A stretch of 64,000 nucleotides of DNA, from assembly GCF_026151205.1 (NCBI RefSeq), contig NC_087084.1:782312-846311 (forward strand), given 5' to 3'. Origin of the DNA: Bolinopsis microptera. Lineage: Eukaryota > Ctenophora > Tentaculata > Lobata > Bolinopsidae. Positions 46,401 to 58,400 of the stretch are shown here, one piece after another (the stretch's first letter is position 1; every line of letters begins with the position of its first letter). The notes under the pieces were generated by a model, which saw only the letters and a program-made list of their open reading frames with translations, searched no databases and was not told the origin of the DNA. The position numbers were made by a program, and so were the translations under genes.

Positions 46401-49400
46401 CCAATATCTGACCGTTTGTTGAGTGCAAGGCTGCATAGTCAACACCTGAACATCTCTGTTGTTGTGGCATATGCGCCAACTGAGGGGGCTTCAGATAATG
46501 ATAAGGATGAATTCTACCAGCAGTTGTCAAGTGCATTCGATGAGCTACCCCGACATGATTTAAAATTACTGCTCGGTGATCTTAATGCTAAGGTCACATC
46601 GGACTGCAGTTCTATGTCAGGTGTCATTGGTGGACACTCGCTTCACAGCTCATCAAATGACAATGGTACCCGATTGTTGGACTTTTGCATTGCCCACCAA
46701 CTTACCATCGGGGGCACTATGTTTCAGCAAAAGGATATACATAAAGGTACGTGGAGATCACCTGATGGTCGTACTGTAAACCAAATAGACCACATCTGTA
46801 TCAGTAAGAAGTTTGGAGGCTCCTTGCTAAATGTAAAAGTTTGTAGGGGGGCTGACATTGGGTCTGATCACTATTTGGTAAGAGCACGACTGAGAATGAA
46901 GCTTATGTCAGTGAAAAAGAAGCAGGAACGTAAGCTTGAGATTCCTGCTATTGAGCATCTGCGTGATCATTCACTTGTTTCCGAATACAATATTGTTCTG
47001 AGAAACAAATTTGACTGTTTGGAACCTGAGGTTGACCTGGAATCAATGTGGGACAACTTCAAGACAACTGTCCAACAAGTTTCCATGGAAATCCTTGGGC
47101 AAAGACCTCGAAAAAAGAAGGACAGGCACCAATCTCAGAAGACAAAAGAATTATTGAAGAACCGTAAGGAATTTAAGCGTAAAGACCCTAATTCGAACGC
47201 TAACAGGTCAGAGTATTCTAGATTGAATAAGCTCTTTAAAAAAAGTAGCAAGGTGGACGATAACAACTGGGCACGTAGAATGGCCAATGACTTGGAAGAA
47301 GCTGCGAGAAAAGGTCAGCAACGTGAGGTATGGCAGAAGATCAATGTCATATCTGGAAAGAAGAAGAAGCAGTCAACTGCAGTTAGAGACGTATCTGGCC
47401 AGTTGATTGCCGACCCACATGCCCAGAAAGAAAGGTGGAAAGAGCACTTCTCTAGGCTATTGAACCCTCCCCCGCAAGAGGCCAATATTTCTGACCTAGA
47501 CAACATCCCTCCGCAACCCAGTTTTGACGACCTTTCCGATTCGGATGAAGCTTCTACAAGAAACGAGATTGTTGATGCCCTCAAAAAACTCAAGAATCAC
47601 AAAAGTCCAGGAGTGGATGGTATCACCAACGAGCAACTTAAGTATGGACAGGATGGGTTGGTCGACCAACTAGTTGTGTTGTTCAAGAAAGTGTGGGAAG
47701 ATGAGAAGATTCCTGAGGATTGGTCCAAAGGTGTTATTATCATCGTTGGAAAGAAAGGTGACACCTCTCATTGCGCTAACAACAGAGGCATTACATTAAG
47801 ATCCACAGCCTCGAAGCTCCTGCAGATGATACTCCTGCGGAGACTTAGCAATGGCATGGAAAGATTCCTCCGGGAAAATCAAAGTGGTTTTAGACAGAAT
47901 CGCTCATGTATTGACCAGGTTTATTCACTCCGCTGTATTATACACCAATGCATTGAGTATTATATCCCTCTGTATATTAATTTTGTTGATTTCAAAGCAG
48001 CTTTTGATTCAATTGACAGGCAGTTCATTTGGAGAAGTATGCAGCACTACGGCTTACCTGACAAGTACATTAGAATTATGAAGGCGTTCTTCACTCACAC
48101 AGTTAGTGCTGTTAGGGTCAATGGAGAGGTTACAGGTTGGTTTGATGTCAACTCGGGCACTGGGCAAGGTGATATACAGGGACCACCAGTCTTCAACTTT
48201 TGTTTGAATTTTTCGGCATACCTTATGGAACTGAACAAGGTCATTAGCAAAGGGGCTTTATTACAGCTGCCAGCCCCCGGGGTAGAAGAGAAACATCTTT
48301 TGGACACTGATTACGCTGATGACATGGCTATGTTAGATAACTCAAAAGAGGGGCTGCAGGAAACCACTGACCTTCTCTGCAAATACAGTGCCTATGCGGG
48401 TCTGAAGATTAATGCTGGCAAGACACAGAGCATGGTTGTCAGCAAAAGTGCATCGCAGAGGCCGTATTCTAAAGACGACACTATGGACATCAATGTGGAA
48501 GGTCTCCCAATACAGCAGGTCAGCAATTTCACTTACTTGGGTGCAATCATCAGTGCGAATGGAACAATTGACAAAGAACTTTCAGCTCGAATTCAAAAGG
48601 CCTCTGGGGCATTCTATCAGCTCAGCAGTATATGGTACAGTCGCAACATCAAGACTCCAACTAAAATCAGGATTTACAAAGCGGCTGTTCTCACTATACT
48701 GCTTTATGGAAGTGAGGTATGGAATACCACACAGACGCAGATGAAAAGATTTGAGGTGTTCCATCATAGATGTCTCAGGAGGATCCTGAAAATAAAATGG
48801 TTTTATCATGTATCTAATGCTGATGTACTTAAGCGGGCTAACATCGCCCCTGTTGATACTTTCGTACGAGCAGCTAGACTCCGATGGTTTGGCCATGTGG
48901 TGAGGATGCCAGAAGAAAGAATACCCAACTATCTTCTGCACTGGATCCCAAAGCATGGTAAAAGGTCAAGAGGTAGACCTCGGAAAAACTGGATGTCATG
49001 TGTCCGGGAGGATGCAGCAATCTTCACAGGTGTCGATAACATCACGATAGAAGATGCAGAACAACAAGCTACAGACAGGGTTCACTGGAGAGGTCTAATA
49101 CACCGGAGAAAGGAGTTACTATGTGGTGCAGGCCACTCCAACGACTAGGAGGAGACCTTTTCAAGTACAAGTAAGTATCTAAAAATTTTTCGCTGTCTCA
49201 GGTTTTCTTAAATTTTGTCTCAGGATTTTTCGCTGTCTCGGGATTTCTTAAATTTTGTCTCAGGTTTTTTCGCGCGTCTCAGGATTCTTAAATTTTGTCT
49301 TAGGTTTTTTCGCTGTCTCGGGATTTCTTAAATTTTGTCTCAGGTTTTTTCGCTGTCTCAGGATTTCTTAAATTTTGTCTCAGGATTTTTCGCTGTCTCA

Positions 49401-52400
49401 GGATTTCTTAAATTTTGTCTTAGGATTTTTCGCTGTCTTGGGTTTCCTTAAATTTTGTCTCAGGATTTTCCGCTGTCTTAGGTTTCCTTAAATTTTGTCT
49501 TAAGAATTTTCGCTGTCTTAGCTTATTTTGACATCTCAGGTTCGCTTAAATTTTGTCTCAGCTTTTTTTGCTGTCTTAGCTTTTCTTAAGCAGTTTGTCT
49601 TAGGAATTTTTGCAAATCCAATCCTAAGATCCGAGGCTGGGGGAGGCCTATGAAACTTTTTCCCAAATCGGATTTGAAGTGATGCCGTTTTGGGTTGTCA
49701 TTTTGTAAGGCACTATCTCACGCGAAATTGCCCAACTTTTTTTAATCATCCTTTTTCCTGTAAAAGCTATTCTAATCTTCAATCTATTATATTTATCTAA
49801 CTGTCCTAGGTGAAATCAAATTTCTATAGGCTGCTGTTAAAAAATGACAGCCGTGACGAAATTGTCATTTTGTAAGGCATGTTTTTTTGGAAGATTTCAA
49901 AGATGACAATTTTTATCGCAAAATTTACGGTTTTTCAATCAAATCAACCCCCGGGAAGAAAAATATACCTGTTGAACTACCTATCTGGATAATAAAACAT
50001 GAACAAAACTCATTTTTGTGCATTTCGGAGCCATCTCCTTTTTCGTGTCATTTTGTAAGGCCGATACCCGTATTTATTAAAAAAATAAAATAAAATAAAT
50101 GTGCAACCTACTAAAACCAATGGGGCCCTCCCCGGGGTCATTCCTCTCGCATTTGCTACAAACTAGTATTACTAATAATACTAATAATAGTAGTCCCTTT
50201 TAATAGGGGATCATGTTTTTTGTCCATTTTTGTCCATACGGTACCCTATATTTTCAAGATGGACAAAAAATAAGGTGGACAAAAAATAATAACACTACAC
50301 TTTTTTACACCATACATAAAAAAAGGCAAAAGTGTAGTGTAAAAAAGTGTAATTAAAGGTGTAGTGTAAAATAGCCTAAAATAGCCTAAAAAGCCTTTAA
50401 AAGTGTAAAAAAGTGACATCTTTTTCCTCATCAAAGGTATGTTTTACCTTTGGAAATGTACTATGTGAAGACTGATTGGAAAATAATTACATGAACTGAA
50501 AGTTTTTTCTCGAACATTTAAGATAATCTTAAAATTGTCAGAAGTGGGATTTGAGATGTTGTAACACTACACGAACAATTAAAATTCATAATACAATATT
50601 CAGTAATGTACAGTAATTACCAGCCAATTTTATGAATCTGAGTAGTTTTCATAGAAAAAGTTCAAACTTCGAAAACATGATATACTTTTTAACGAAGATT
50701 TTAATAATGCATTTTAACAATTTATTTTAACAATGCATTTTAACATAATATACAGTTAAATTAATTAGTGGCTTGATGCCATGATAGCCGAGTGGTATAA
50801 GACGGCACACTCTAGACTATCTGTATGGAAGTATTCTGGTGTTATTGGTTCAAACCCCACTGCTAGCAACTTCCTGCTACTAACCTATCTTGGAATGCAA
50901 AACAAAAAGTGTTACATTACAAAATATAATGATAAGTTCACAATGTTTAACACTACGTAATGTGAGATTTAACACTTATGAGAGATAATATATACTGCTA
51001 TTTACGTATAAAGAACATGTCAGGATGGCCGAGTGGTCTAAGGCGCCAGACTCAAGAGATAATATATCTTGTCTTCACACGAAGGAGCATTCTGGTCCAC
51101 GAATGTGGGCGTGGGTTCAAATCCCACTTCTGACACTTTTACGATTATCATCAACATTCGTTTTTATTTTATCAATTTAAAATTATAATTTAAAAAATCT
51201 CGCTTCATCTGGTATTCAATTTGTGGTATTCGTTGTTTATTTCTGCGAAATGTATTTAATTACTACAAACTTTTTAAAATTTTTTATAATAAAAATTTTA
51301 AATAAAATTCCGGTAACTCGGTAATCTGCCGATGCACATCTGGGGCACACCTCGGGCACACCTCGGGCACACCTCGGGCACGAGATGTGCCCCAGGTGGT
51401 TCTGCCCGAAGTGTGCCCGAAGTGTGCTTTGTGCCCCAGGTGTGCCCGAGGTGTGCCCGAGGTGTGCCCGAGTTTGTGCCCCAGGTGTGCCCGAGGTGTG
51501 CCCCAGATGTGCATCGGCAGATTACCGAGTTACCAAAATTCCTCTCGCATTTGCTACAAACTAGTATTACTAATAATACTAATAATAGTAGTCCCTTTTA
51601 ATAGGGGATCATGTTTGATGTTTTTTGTCCAATTTTGTCCATGCGGTACCCTATATTTTCAAGATGGACAAAGAATAAGGTGGACAAAAAATAAGGTGGA
51701 CAAAAATGGACAAATATGGACAAATATGGACAATAATGGACAAAAATTTCAAAATACATGAAATAGTCCGAGATGAAAGGGGAACTTGCTAGCTTTTCGG
51801 GTTAAAGGCAATCACCTGTCTAGATGATGCTCAAAACATTTGGCCTTTATTTCATTTTTGTACTAAATGTAATAATGGTGTTTTGGGCCACACCCTTTTC
51901 TAGAGTTTTGCGATCACTCGAATTTTTGTATTTTTTTAATAGTAAAAAAAGTGTACCTTTTTTACTAGGTACACTTTTTACTACGCCTAAAAATGTAGTT
52001 GAAATTTTTGTCCATTTTTTCCCGATCCATGACTCAAAGTGCCGAAGGCACAAAAGAGTCAAGGACAAGGGTTAGCGATCGAGGTTTTTTTTGATATAGT
52101 AGCTTTGCGACCGTGCGTGCGTGCAAGCGTGCGAGCGAGCGTACGTGCCTGCGCTCCAATATGTCGCCCACGTTCTTAACTAGCGTGCGCAAAGTTATTT
52201 TGCGAGATATTCTGAATTAAATAATTGTTGTCGCGCGGCACTGAACTGACCAAATAAACTGTCAATTTCACCATGATATGTACGTATCCCACTAGGCACT
52301 TATTGATAGCATATTGTTATTATTGTTAGTATTGTTAGTATTACTATTTTGCACAGATCCGTGTCAGGTTGCATAAACAATAAAGTCAAACAATAAACAT

Positions 52401-55400
52401 ACGGTTACACGATTTTCAAATTCAATATGGAATTAAATGGGCGGCGCTCGGCCTGTCACACCGCTATACTGGGGACCCAGGTTATTTTGAATATAATAAA
52501 ATAAGCCATCACGGATCGGGAAATTGAGCGGCCATCCACAAAAGAAAAGCGGCCGCATTTCTTGTTGTCCATGCGGTACCCTATTTTCTGAAGATGGACA
52601 AAATCGTAGGGACAAAAAAACATGATCCCCTTTAATACTAACATCTTCCTGAAACCAATAATACATACACTGATGACTAATATAGACAAACAGAATAATT
52701 AATACACCGGATAATGTACTCGATGATAATACTTGTTCCTGTCGAAATAAAACGGTTACTGATAATCGTAAAAGTGTCAGAAGTGGGATTTGAACCCACG
52801 CCCACATTCGTGGACCAGAATGCTCCTTCGTGTGAAGACAAGATATTATCTCTTGAGTCTGGCGCCTTAGACCACTCGGCCATCCTGACATGTTCTTTAT
52901 AAGTAAATAACAGTATATATTATCTCTCATTAGTGTTAAATCTCACATGACGTAGTGTTAAACAATGTGAACTTATCATGATATTTTGTAATGTAACACT
53001 TTTTGTTTTGCATTCCAAGATAGGTTAGTAGCAGGAAGTTGCTAGCAGTGGGGTTTGAACCAATAACACCAGAATACTTCCATACAGATAGTCTAGAGTG
53101 TGCCGTCTTATACCACTCGGCTATCCTGGCATCTAGCCATAAAGTAATTTAACTGTATATTATGTTAAAATGCATTGTTAAAATAAATTGTTAAAATGCA
53201 TTATTAAAATCTTCTTTAAAAAGTATATCATGTTTGAAGTTTGAACTTTTTCTATGAAAACTACTCAGATTCATAAAATTGGCTGGTAATTACTGTACAT
53301 TACTGAATATTGTATTATGAATTCTTCGTGTAGTGTTACAACATCTCAAATCCCACTTCTGACAAATTTAAGATTATCATAATTGTTCGAGAAAAAACTT
53401 TCAGTTCATGGGCTTATATAATATATAATATGAAATAATTTGGGGATTCATTTGCCCGCTGTGTTGTAAACGGAATGGGGGGGGGGGGGGGGGGGGGACG
53501 GGATATTCTGTTTACAAAATAAATTCAGTTACAATTTTTGTCCATTTTTGTCCATGCGGTACCCTATTTTCTGAGGATGGACAAAATTGTAGGAACAAAA
53601 AACATGATCCCTTTAATACTAACATCTTCCTGAAACCAATAATACATATTACATACACTGATGACTAATATAGACAAACAGATCCGAAATAGTAAATACA
53701 ACGGATAATGTACTCGATGATAATTCTTCTTCCTGTCGAAATAAAACGGTTACTGATAATCGTAAAAGTGTCAGAAGTGGGATTTGAACCCACGCCCACA
53801 TTCGTGGACCAGAATGCTCCTTCGTGTGAAGACAAGATATTATCTCTTGAGTCTGGCGCCTTAGACCACTCGGCCATCCTGACATGTTCTTTACACGTAA
53901 ATAGCAGTTATATTATCTCTCATTAGTGTTAAATCTCACATGACGTAGTGTTAAACAATGTGAACTTATCATGATATTTTGTAATGTAACACTTTTAGTT
54001 TTGCATTCCAAGATAGGGTAGTAGCAGGAAGTTGCTAGCAGTGGGGTTTGAACCAATAATACCAGAATACTTCCATACAGATAGTCTAGAGTGTGCCGTC
54101 TTATACCACTCGGCTATCCTGGCATCAAGCCATAAAGTAATTTAACTGTATATTATGTTAAAATGCATTGTTAAAATAAATTGTTAAAATGCATTATTAA
54201 AATCTTCGTTAAAAAGCATATCATGTATGAAGTTTGAACTTTTTCTATGAAAACTACTCAGATTCATAAAATTGACTGGTAATTACTGTACATTACTGAA
54301 TATTATGAATACTTCGTGTAGTGTTACAACAATTCAAATCCCAATTCTGACAATTTTAAGATTATCATAAATGTTCAAGAAAAAATCTTTCAATTCATGG
54401 GCTTATATTGATGCTTTTTTCATACAAAGCTTATTTGGGGGGATTGCACTCATTGCGGTCTGTTTGGACTGCAGCGAGACTTCATACTTTCATACGAAAA
54501 TGTTATGCGTGTTTTCAAATATAATAGGCGGGTTTATACTATTGCATTTCCACTGCGATAGTGAAGTTACACTAGTAGGTATATGAAATTACGTAAACTT
54601 GGTATGTAAACTTTGGTATTGTGGTAGTGATAATTTAAGACACATTCATTATTAACACTGAACAACAGTTTGGTAGGAAACCTTCCCGAGACCACTCATA
54701 TTATATATTTACATGATATTGTTATTTTACTAATTATTACTAATTATTACAAATTATTACAAATTATTACAAATTATTACAAATTATTACAAATTATTAC
54801 AAATTATTACAAATTATTACTAATTATTACTAATTATTACTAATTATTACTAATTATTACTAATTATAATGTTCTCAGAGTAAAGGAAATGGTAGGTAAG
54901 CCCACACTGAACGAGCTAGCGAGGATAACAGAGATATTTGACACACTTGATATCGTTAATATCACTATTTGCGAACAGAGTGAGTTATTATGATATCGTT
55001 AATATCACTATTTGCGAACAGAGTGAGTTACTATGATATTATTTTAGTGATAATTATAATTAAAATATTATTTATGTGATAATTTATTTCATATACACAT
55101 CGCTTCAACATATTTGCTCTTTTCATGTATCTTTACCTCTATGTTACATTTGCAACTCTATATTATTATAACAGAAAAATAAGCAAATTCCAATTAATTA
55201 TATTCCACCAATTAAAGCATCTAGTTCAGTTGTGATTTACCTTCTTCCTTGTTATCTATTGCTACTCTAAAGTTAACTACTATAAAGTAAACCCCCCCCC
55301 CCCCCCCCCCTCAGGCGCTAAGTTGGAGGCAGATAAGAAGCAGGCGAGCACGTCCTGGTTCGGCGGGTGGTGGGGAGGCGGTACTAGTAGATCTGCAACT

Positions 55401-58400
55401 AGTGTTGTGGACAAGTTCGGGATGAGCACCGAGGAGAAGGATACACTTTATAGCGCTATAGGTAGGTGTTTACTGTAAACTGTATACAGTATACTGTGCA
55501 CTATAGGTAGGTGCAAATAATTAGTAATTATTAAAAAGCCGAAACTAGCGAGTCACAAGCGGGTTGCCTCGAGATACTTCGTTTTCATCAATCACATTCT
55601 GCTACACAGTAACAACCTGCTATTACCCTGCTACTAAAGTATGCCATTACCCTGCACCTGCTATTACTGTATACTGTATACTGTGTACTGTGTACTGTGT
55701 ACTGTGTACTGTGTACTGTGTACTGTGTACTATGTACTGTATACTGTATACAGTATACAGTATACAGTATACAGTATACTGTATACTGTATACAGTGTAT
55801 ACTGTATACTGTATACTGTGTGTTATTCCAATCACCCCATCAATCTGAATGTGTGTTACTACAGTGTACACCCTTTCTCATGAGATGACGTGTGTTAAGT
55901 GCTATAAAGCTATAATTCTGTTCTTACAGATTATTTTAAGCTTCAAGTTCATTTATCATGATTATATTCACATTTAATAAGATTACATTATTTAATATAT
56001 TATACGGGTAACACTGATTACTGTTGTTTGAGTATGAAAGAGAGGGAGAGAGGGAGAGGAACCTTACTTGCAGATTAGTGACTGTTAATCAGCAGAATTA
56101 TTAATTTTACAAGTTGTGTGACACTATTATGTTAATATAATTAATTATGTAACAACATGACATAATGAATGCTATAACCGCAGAACAAAGTGAAGCAGCA
56201 GCCTCCAGTCAGATTTACCCGGAGAAATATGTGAAGTTCAGACTGAAGCTGGACGTAGATAAAGTATCCTTCAAACTGAATGATGATATCAGGGTTATAA
56301 CTGAGGTAGGTGCTCTGGTGCTGATGCTTTAAGGTAGGTACTGATGCTTTAAGGTAGTTACACTAGCCCCTTCCCTCCCCTCCCCCTCCCTCCTCCCCCT
56401 CCCCCTCCCTCCTCCCCTTCCCCCTCCCCCTCCCCCTCCCTCCTCCCCCTCCCCCTCCCTCCTCCCCTCCCCCTCCCCCTCCCCCTCCCCCTCCCCCTCC
56501 CCCTCCCCCTCCCCCTCCCTCCTCCCCCTCCCCCTCCCCCTCCCCCTCCCCCTCCCCCTCCCCCTCCCCCTCCCCCTCCCCCTTACGCAGAACAATACGG
56601 TTATAATACCTTTTGTTCGTGATACAAATATTACAAAAACAATGTGCATTCCACATATATCATATATTATGTGCATACCTTGATACATGTTATAATATAT
56701 GTAATAATATATATATATATAATGACTAATGATATATTATATTATAATGTGTAATGATACCGTGAGAACAGCAGGTATTACACAGGACTAACCCGTGCTT
56801 ACTTGAGATTACTACTTTACTAGTATAGATGGCACATAAGTCAGTGTGCAAATGTTTGGGTTATAACATGTTTGAGACTTGTAAAATTACAAATACTGTT
56901 CCTACTCAAACTTTCAACATTAAATTGCTTATACCCGTTCTGGGAAACAAGCTAGAAGCTCCAATTTTGCATTAGTATCTTGCTGAAATTTTGGGTCGAC
57001 GTCGGACTGTTTTGAATAGCTCATTAATAAATTGTTTTGAAACGAAAGAACCACTACACTCTGCTACTAGAGAACCATATTACACAATAGCATAATATTA
57101 ATTAACTCAACCTTAAGATAGGAAGGTGCCTGTATTATTGCTTTATACCCCCAGGCTGCAGTTAAAGGAATAACGAGTGAAGTGGGTATAATACCTAACA
57201 ATAACGGTATAGTGTTGTCCTATCAGATACACACTGTTTACGTGCTATCAGATAAGGTGGACATTCTCATACCTTCAGATTCTCATGCTATTGGTGAGTA
57301 CACTATACATAGTACACTATACATAGTACACTATACATAGTACATTATACACAGTACACTATACACATTCTCATACCTTCAGATTCTCATGCTATTGGTG
57401 AGTACACTATACATAGTACACTATACATAGTACATTATACACAGTACACTATACACATTCTCATACCTTCAGATTCTCATGCTATTGGTGAGTACACTAT
57501 ACATAGTACACTATACATAGTACATTATACACAGTACACTATACACATTCTCATACCTTCAGATTCTCATGCTATTGGTGAGTACACTATACATAGTACA
57601 CTATACATACTACATTATACACAGTACACTATACACATTCTCATACCTTCAGATTCTCATGCTATTGGTGAGTACACTATACATAGTACACTATACATAC
57701 TACATTATACACAGTATACTATACACATTCTCATACCTTCAAATTCTCATGCTATTGGTGAGTACACTATACATAGTACACTATACATAATACATTATAC
57801 ACAGTACACTATACACATTCTCATACCTTCAGATTCTCATGCTATTGGTGAGGAAGCTTATTATATTATTATTTTATATCAGGGGTACCATTCACTATTC
57901 AGGTGCCTTGAAAATCGTGAATTGTAAATTTATAGATTTTTATTGCAAAATTATACATACAAATTAAGAAAATAAGCGATTAAACTGAATGGTACCCCGG
58001 TATTACTGTAAATCCTTGTTTTTAATTACATATTTTCTAAATATACAGGGTGTTTCAAAAGTTCTGCAAGGACGTACTTTTTGAATAACTTTTAATCCAT
58101 TAATTGCCTTAACCTAATTCTGTAAAAAGTTATTGGTACTTCTAAGGTTTAATGGTACATTGGTATATCATATAATTATTGTTATGTAATATATTTTAGA
58201 TAATATGTAAATTTAATACCAGGTTCGCACCGCACTTCAGAGACTTATAAGTTTCTCCAAGGTTATATTCTGTAGCTGTTGTTTTATCAATACAATGTAG
58301 TACAATGTAGTATAATGTGTACAATGTGTACAATGTAGTACAATGTGTACAATGAGTACACTGATCTTCTAAATCAGAGAAATATTACCAATTTGTAAAG

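Larger units (their letters stand above)
40009..50070. mobile_element. ~10-kb foldback (palindromic) element with inverted ends
   Basis: Ends are CGGGTATCGGCCTTACAAAA on the left and its exact complement on the right. Moving inward on both sides: diverged arms with repeated TTACAAAATGACA-type motifs, a shared AGGCCTCCCCCAGCCTCGGA block (41056/about 49628), an inverted minisatellite, and a highly similar inverted repeat of about 1.7-2 kb around a centre at about 43.2-44.0 kb. Without the RTE insertion the element would be about 6.5 kb. No transposase ORF was recognised, so it is presumably non-autonomous. It is flanked by the 16-bp repeat TATTTATTAAAAAAAT (abutting on the right, 5 bp away on the left). 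It lies within intron 9. Confidence 0.8.
50521..51151. mobile_element. tRNA cassette 2 with tRNA-derived inverted ends
   Basis: The left end, AGATAATCTTAAAATTGTCA then GAAGTGGGATTTGA, is the inverse of the right end AAATCCCACTTCTGACA...ACGATTATCA. The right end is the 3' part of the tRNA-Leu gene. The cassette encloses one CUA tRNA-like gene and one tRNA-Leu(CAA). Confidence 0.7.
50147..52760. repeat. Duplicated AT-rich flank modules between tRNA cassettes
   Basis: CCTCTCGCATTTGCTACAAA and TAGTCCCTTTTAATAGGGGA occur at 50,147 and 51,541. TTTTTGTCCA...GGTACCCTAT...GATGGACAAA blocks occur at about 50,218, 51,618, 52,553 and 53,535. These indicate segmental duplications carrying the tRNA cassettes, some inverted. 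No protein-coding exon was recognised between 51,620 and 52,760. Confidence 0.65.
52761..53379. mobile_element. tRNA cassette 3 (inverted) with tRNA-derived ends
   Basis: GATAATCGTAAAAGTGTCAG and the inverse ...CTGACAAATTTAAGATTATC bound it. Same content as cassette 2 but on the minus strand. Confidence 0.7.
53755..54368. mobile_element. tRNA cassette 4 (inverted) with tRNA-derived ends
   Basis: Bounded by GATAATCGTAAAAGTGTCAG and ...CTGACAATTTTAAGATTATC. It lies about 1 kb from cassette 3 in the same orientation, with shared upstream flank (TTTTTGTCCATGCGGTACCC), so the pair is a tandem duplication. A poly(G) tract separates them at 53,478-53,497. Confidence 0.7.
37439..54878 (+). other. 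Giant intron 9 of the VPS13A/C-type gene
   Basis: The donor after exon 9 (AACCTCAG|GTCAGT) and acceptor before exon 10 (GTTCTCAG|AGTAAAGG) join in phase. The join gives CREYTNLR-VKEMVGKP, the expected order for the family. The intervening ~17.4 kb contains the tRNA cassettes, the foldback element with its RTE insertion, MITEs and duplications listed separately. I found no VPS13 exon inside it. Confidence 0.8.

Noticed and set aside
52433-54586. ORFs over the tRNA genes (including a 165-codon one)
   Set aside because: They cross intact tRNA-Leu genes and recur identically at every cassette; no protein family is recognisable.
56329-56688. Gly/Arg/Glu-rich minus-strand ORFs
   Set aside because: Antisense translation of a CCCCCT tract; no domain or start context.
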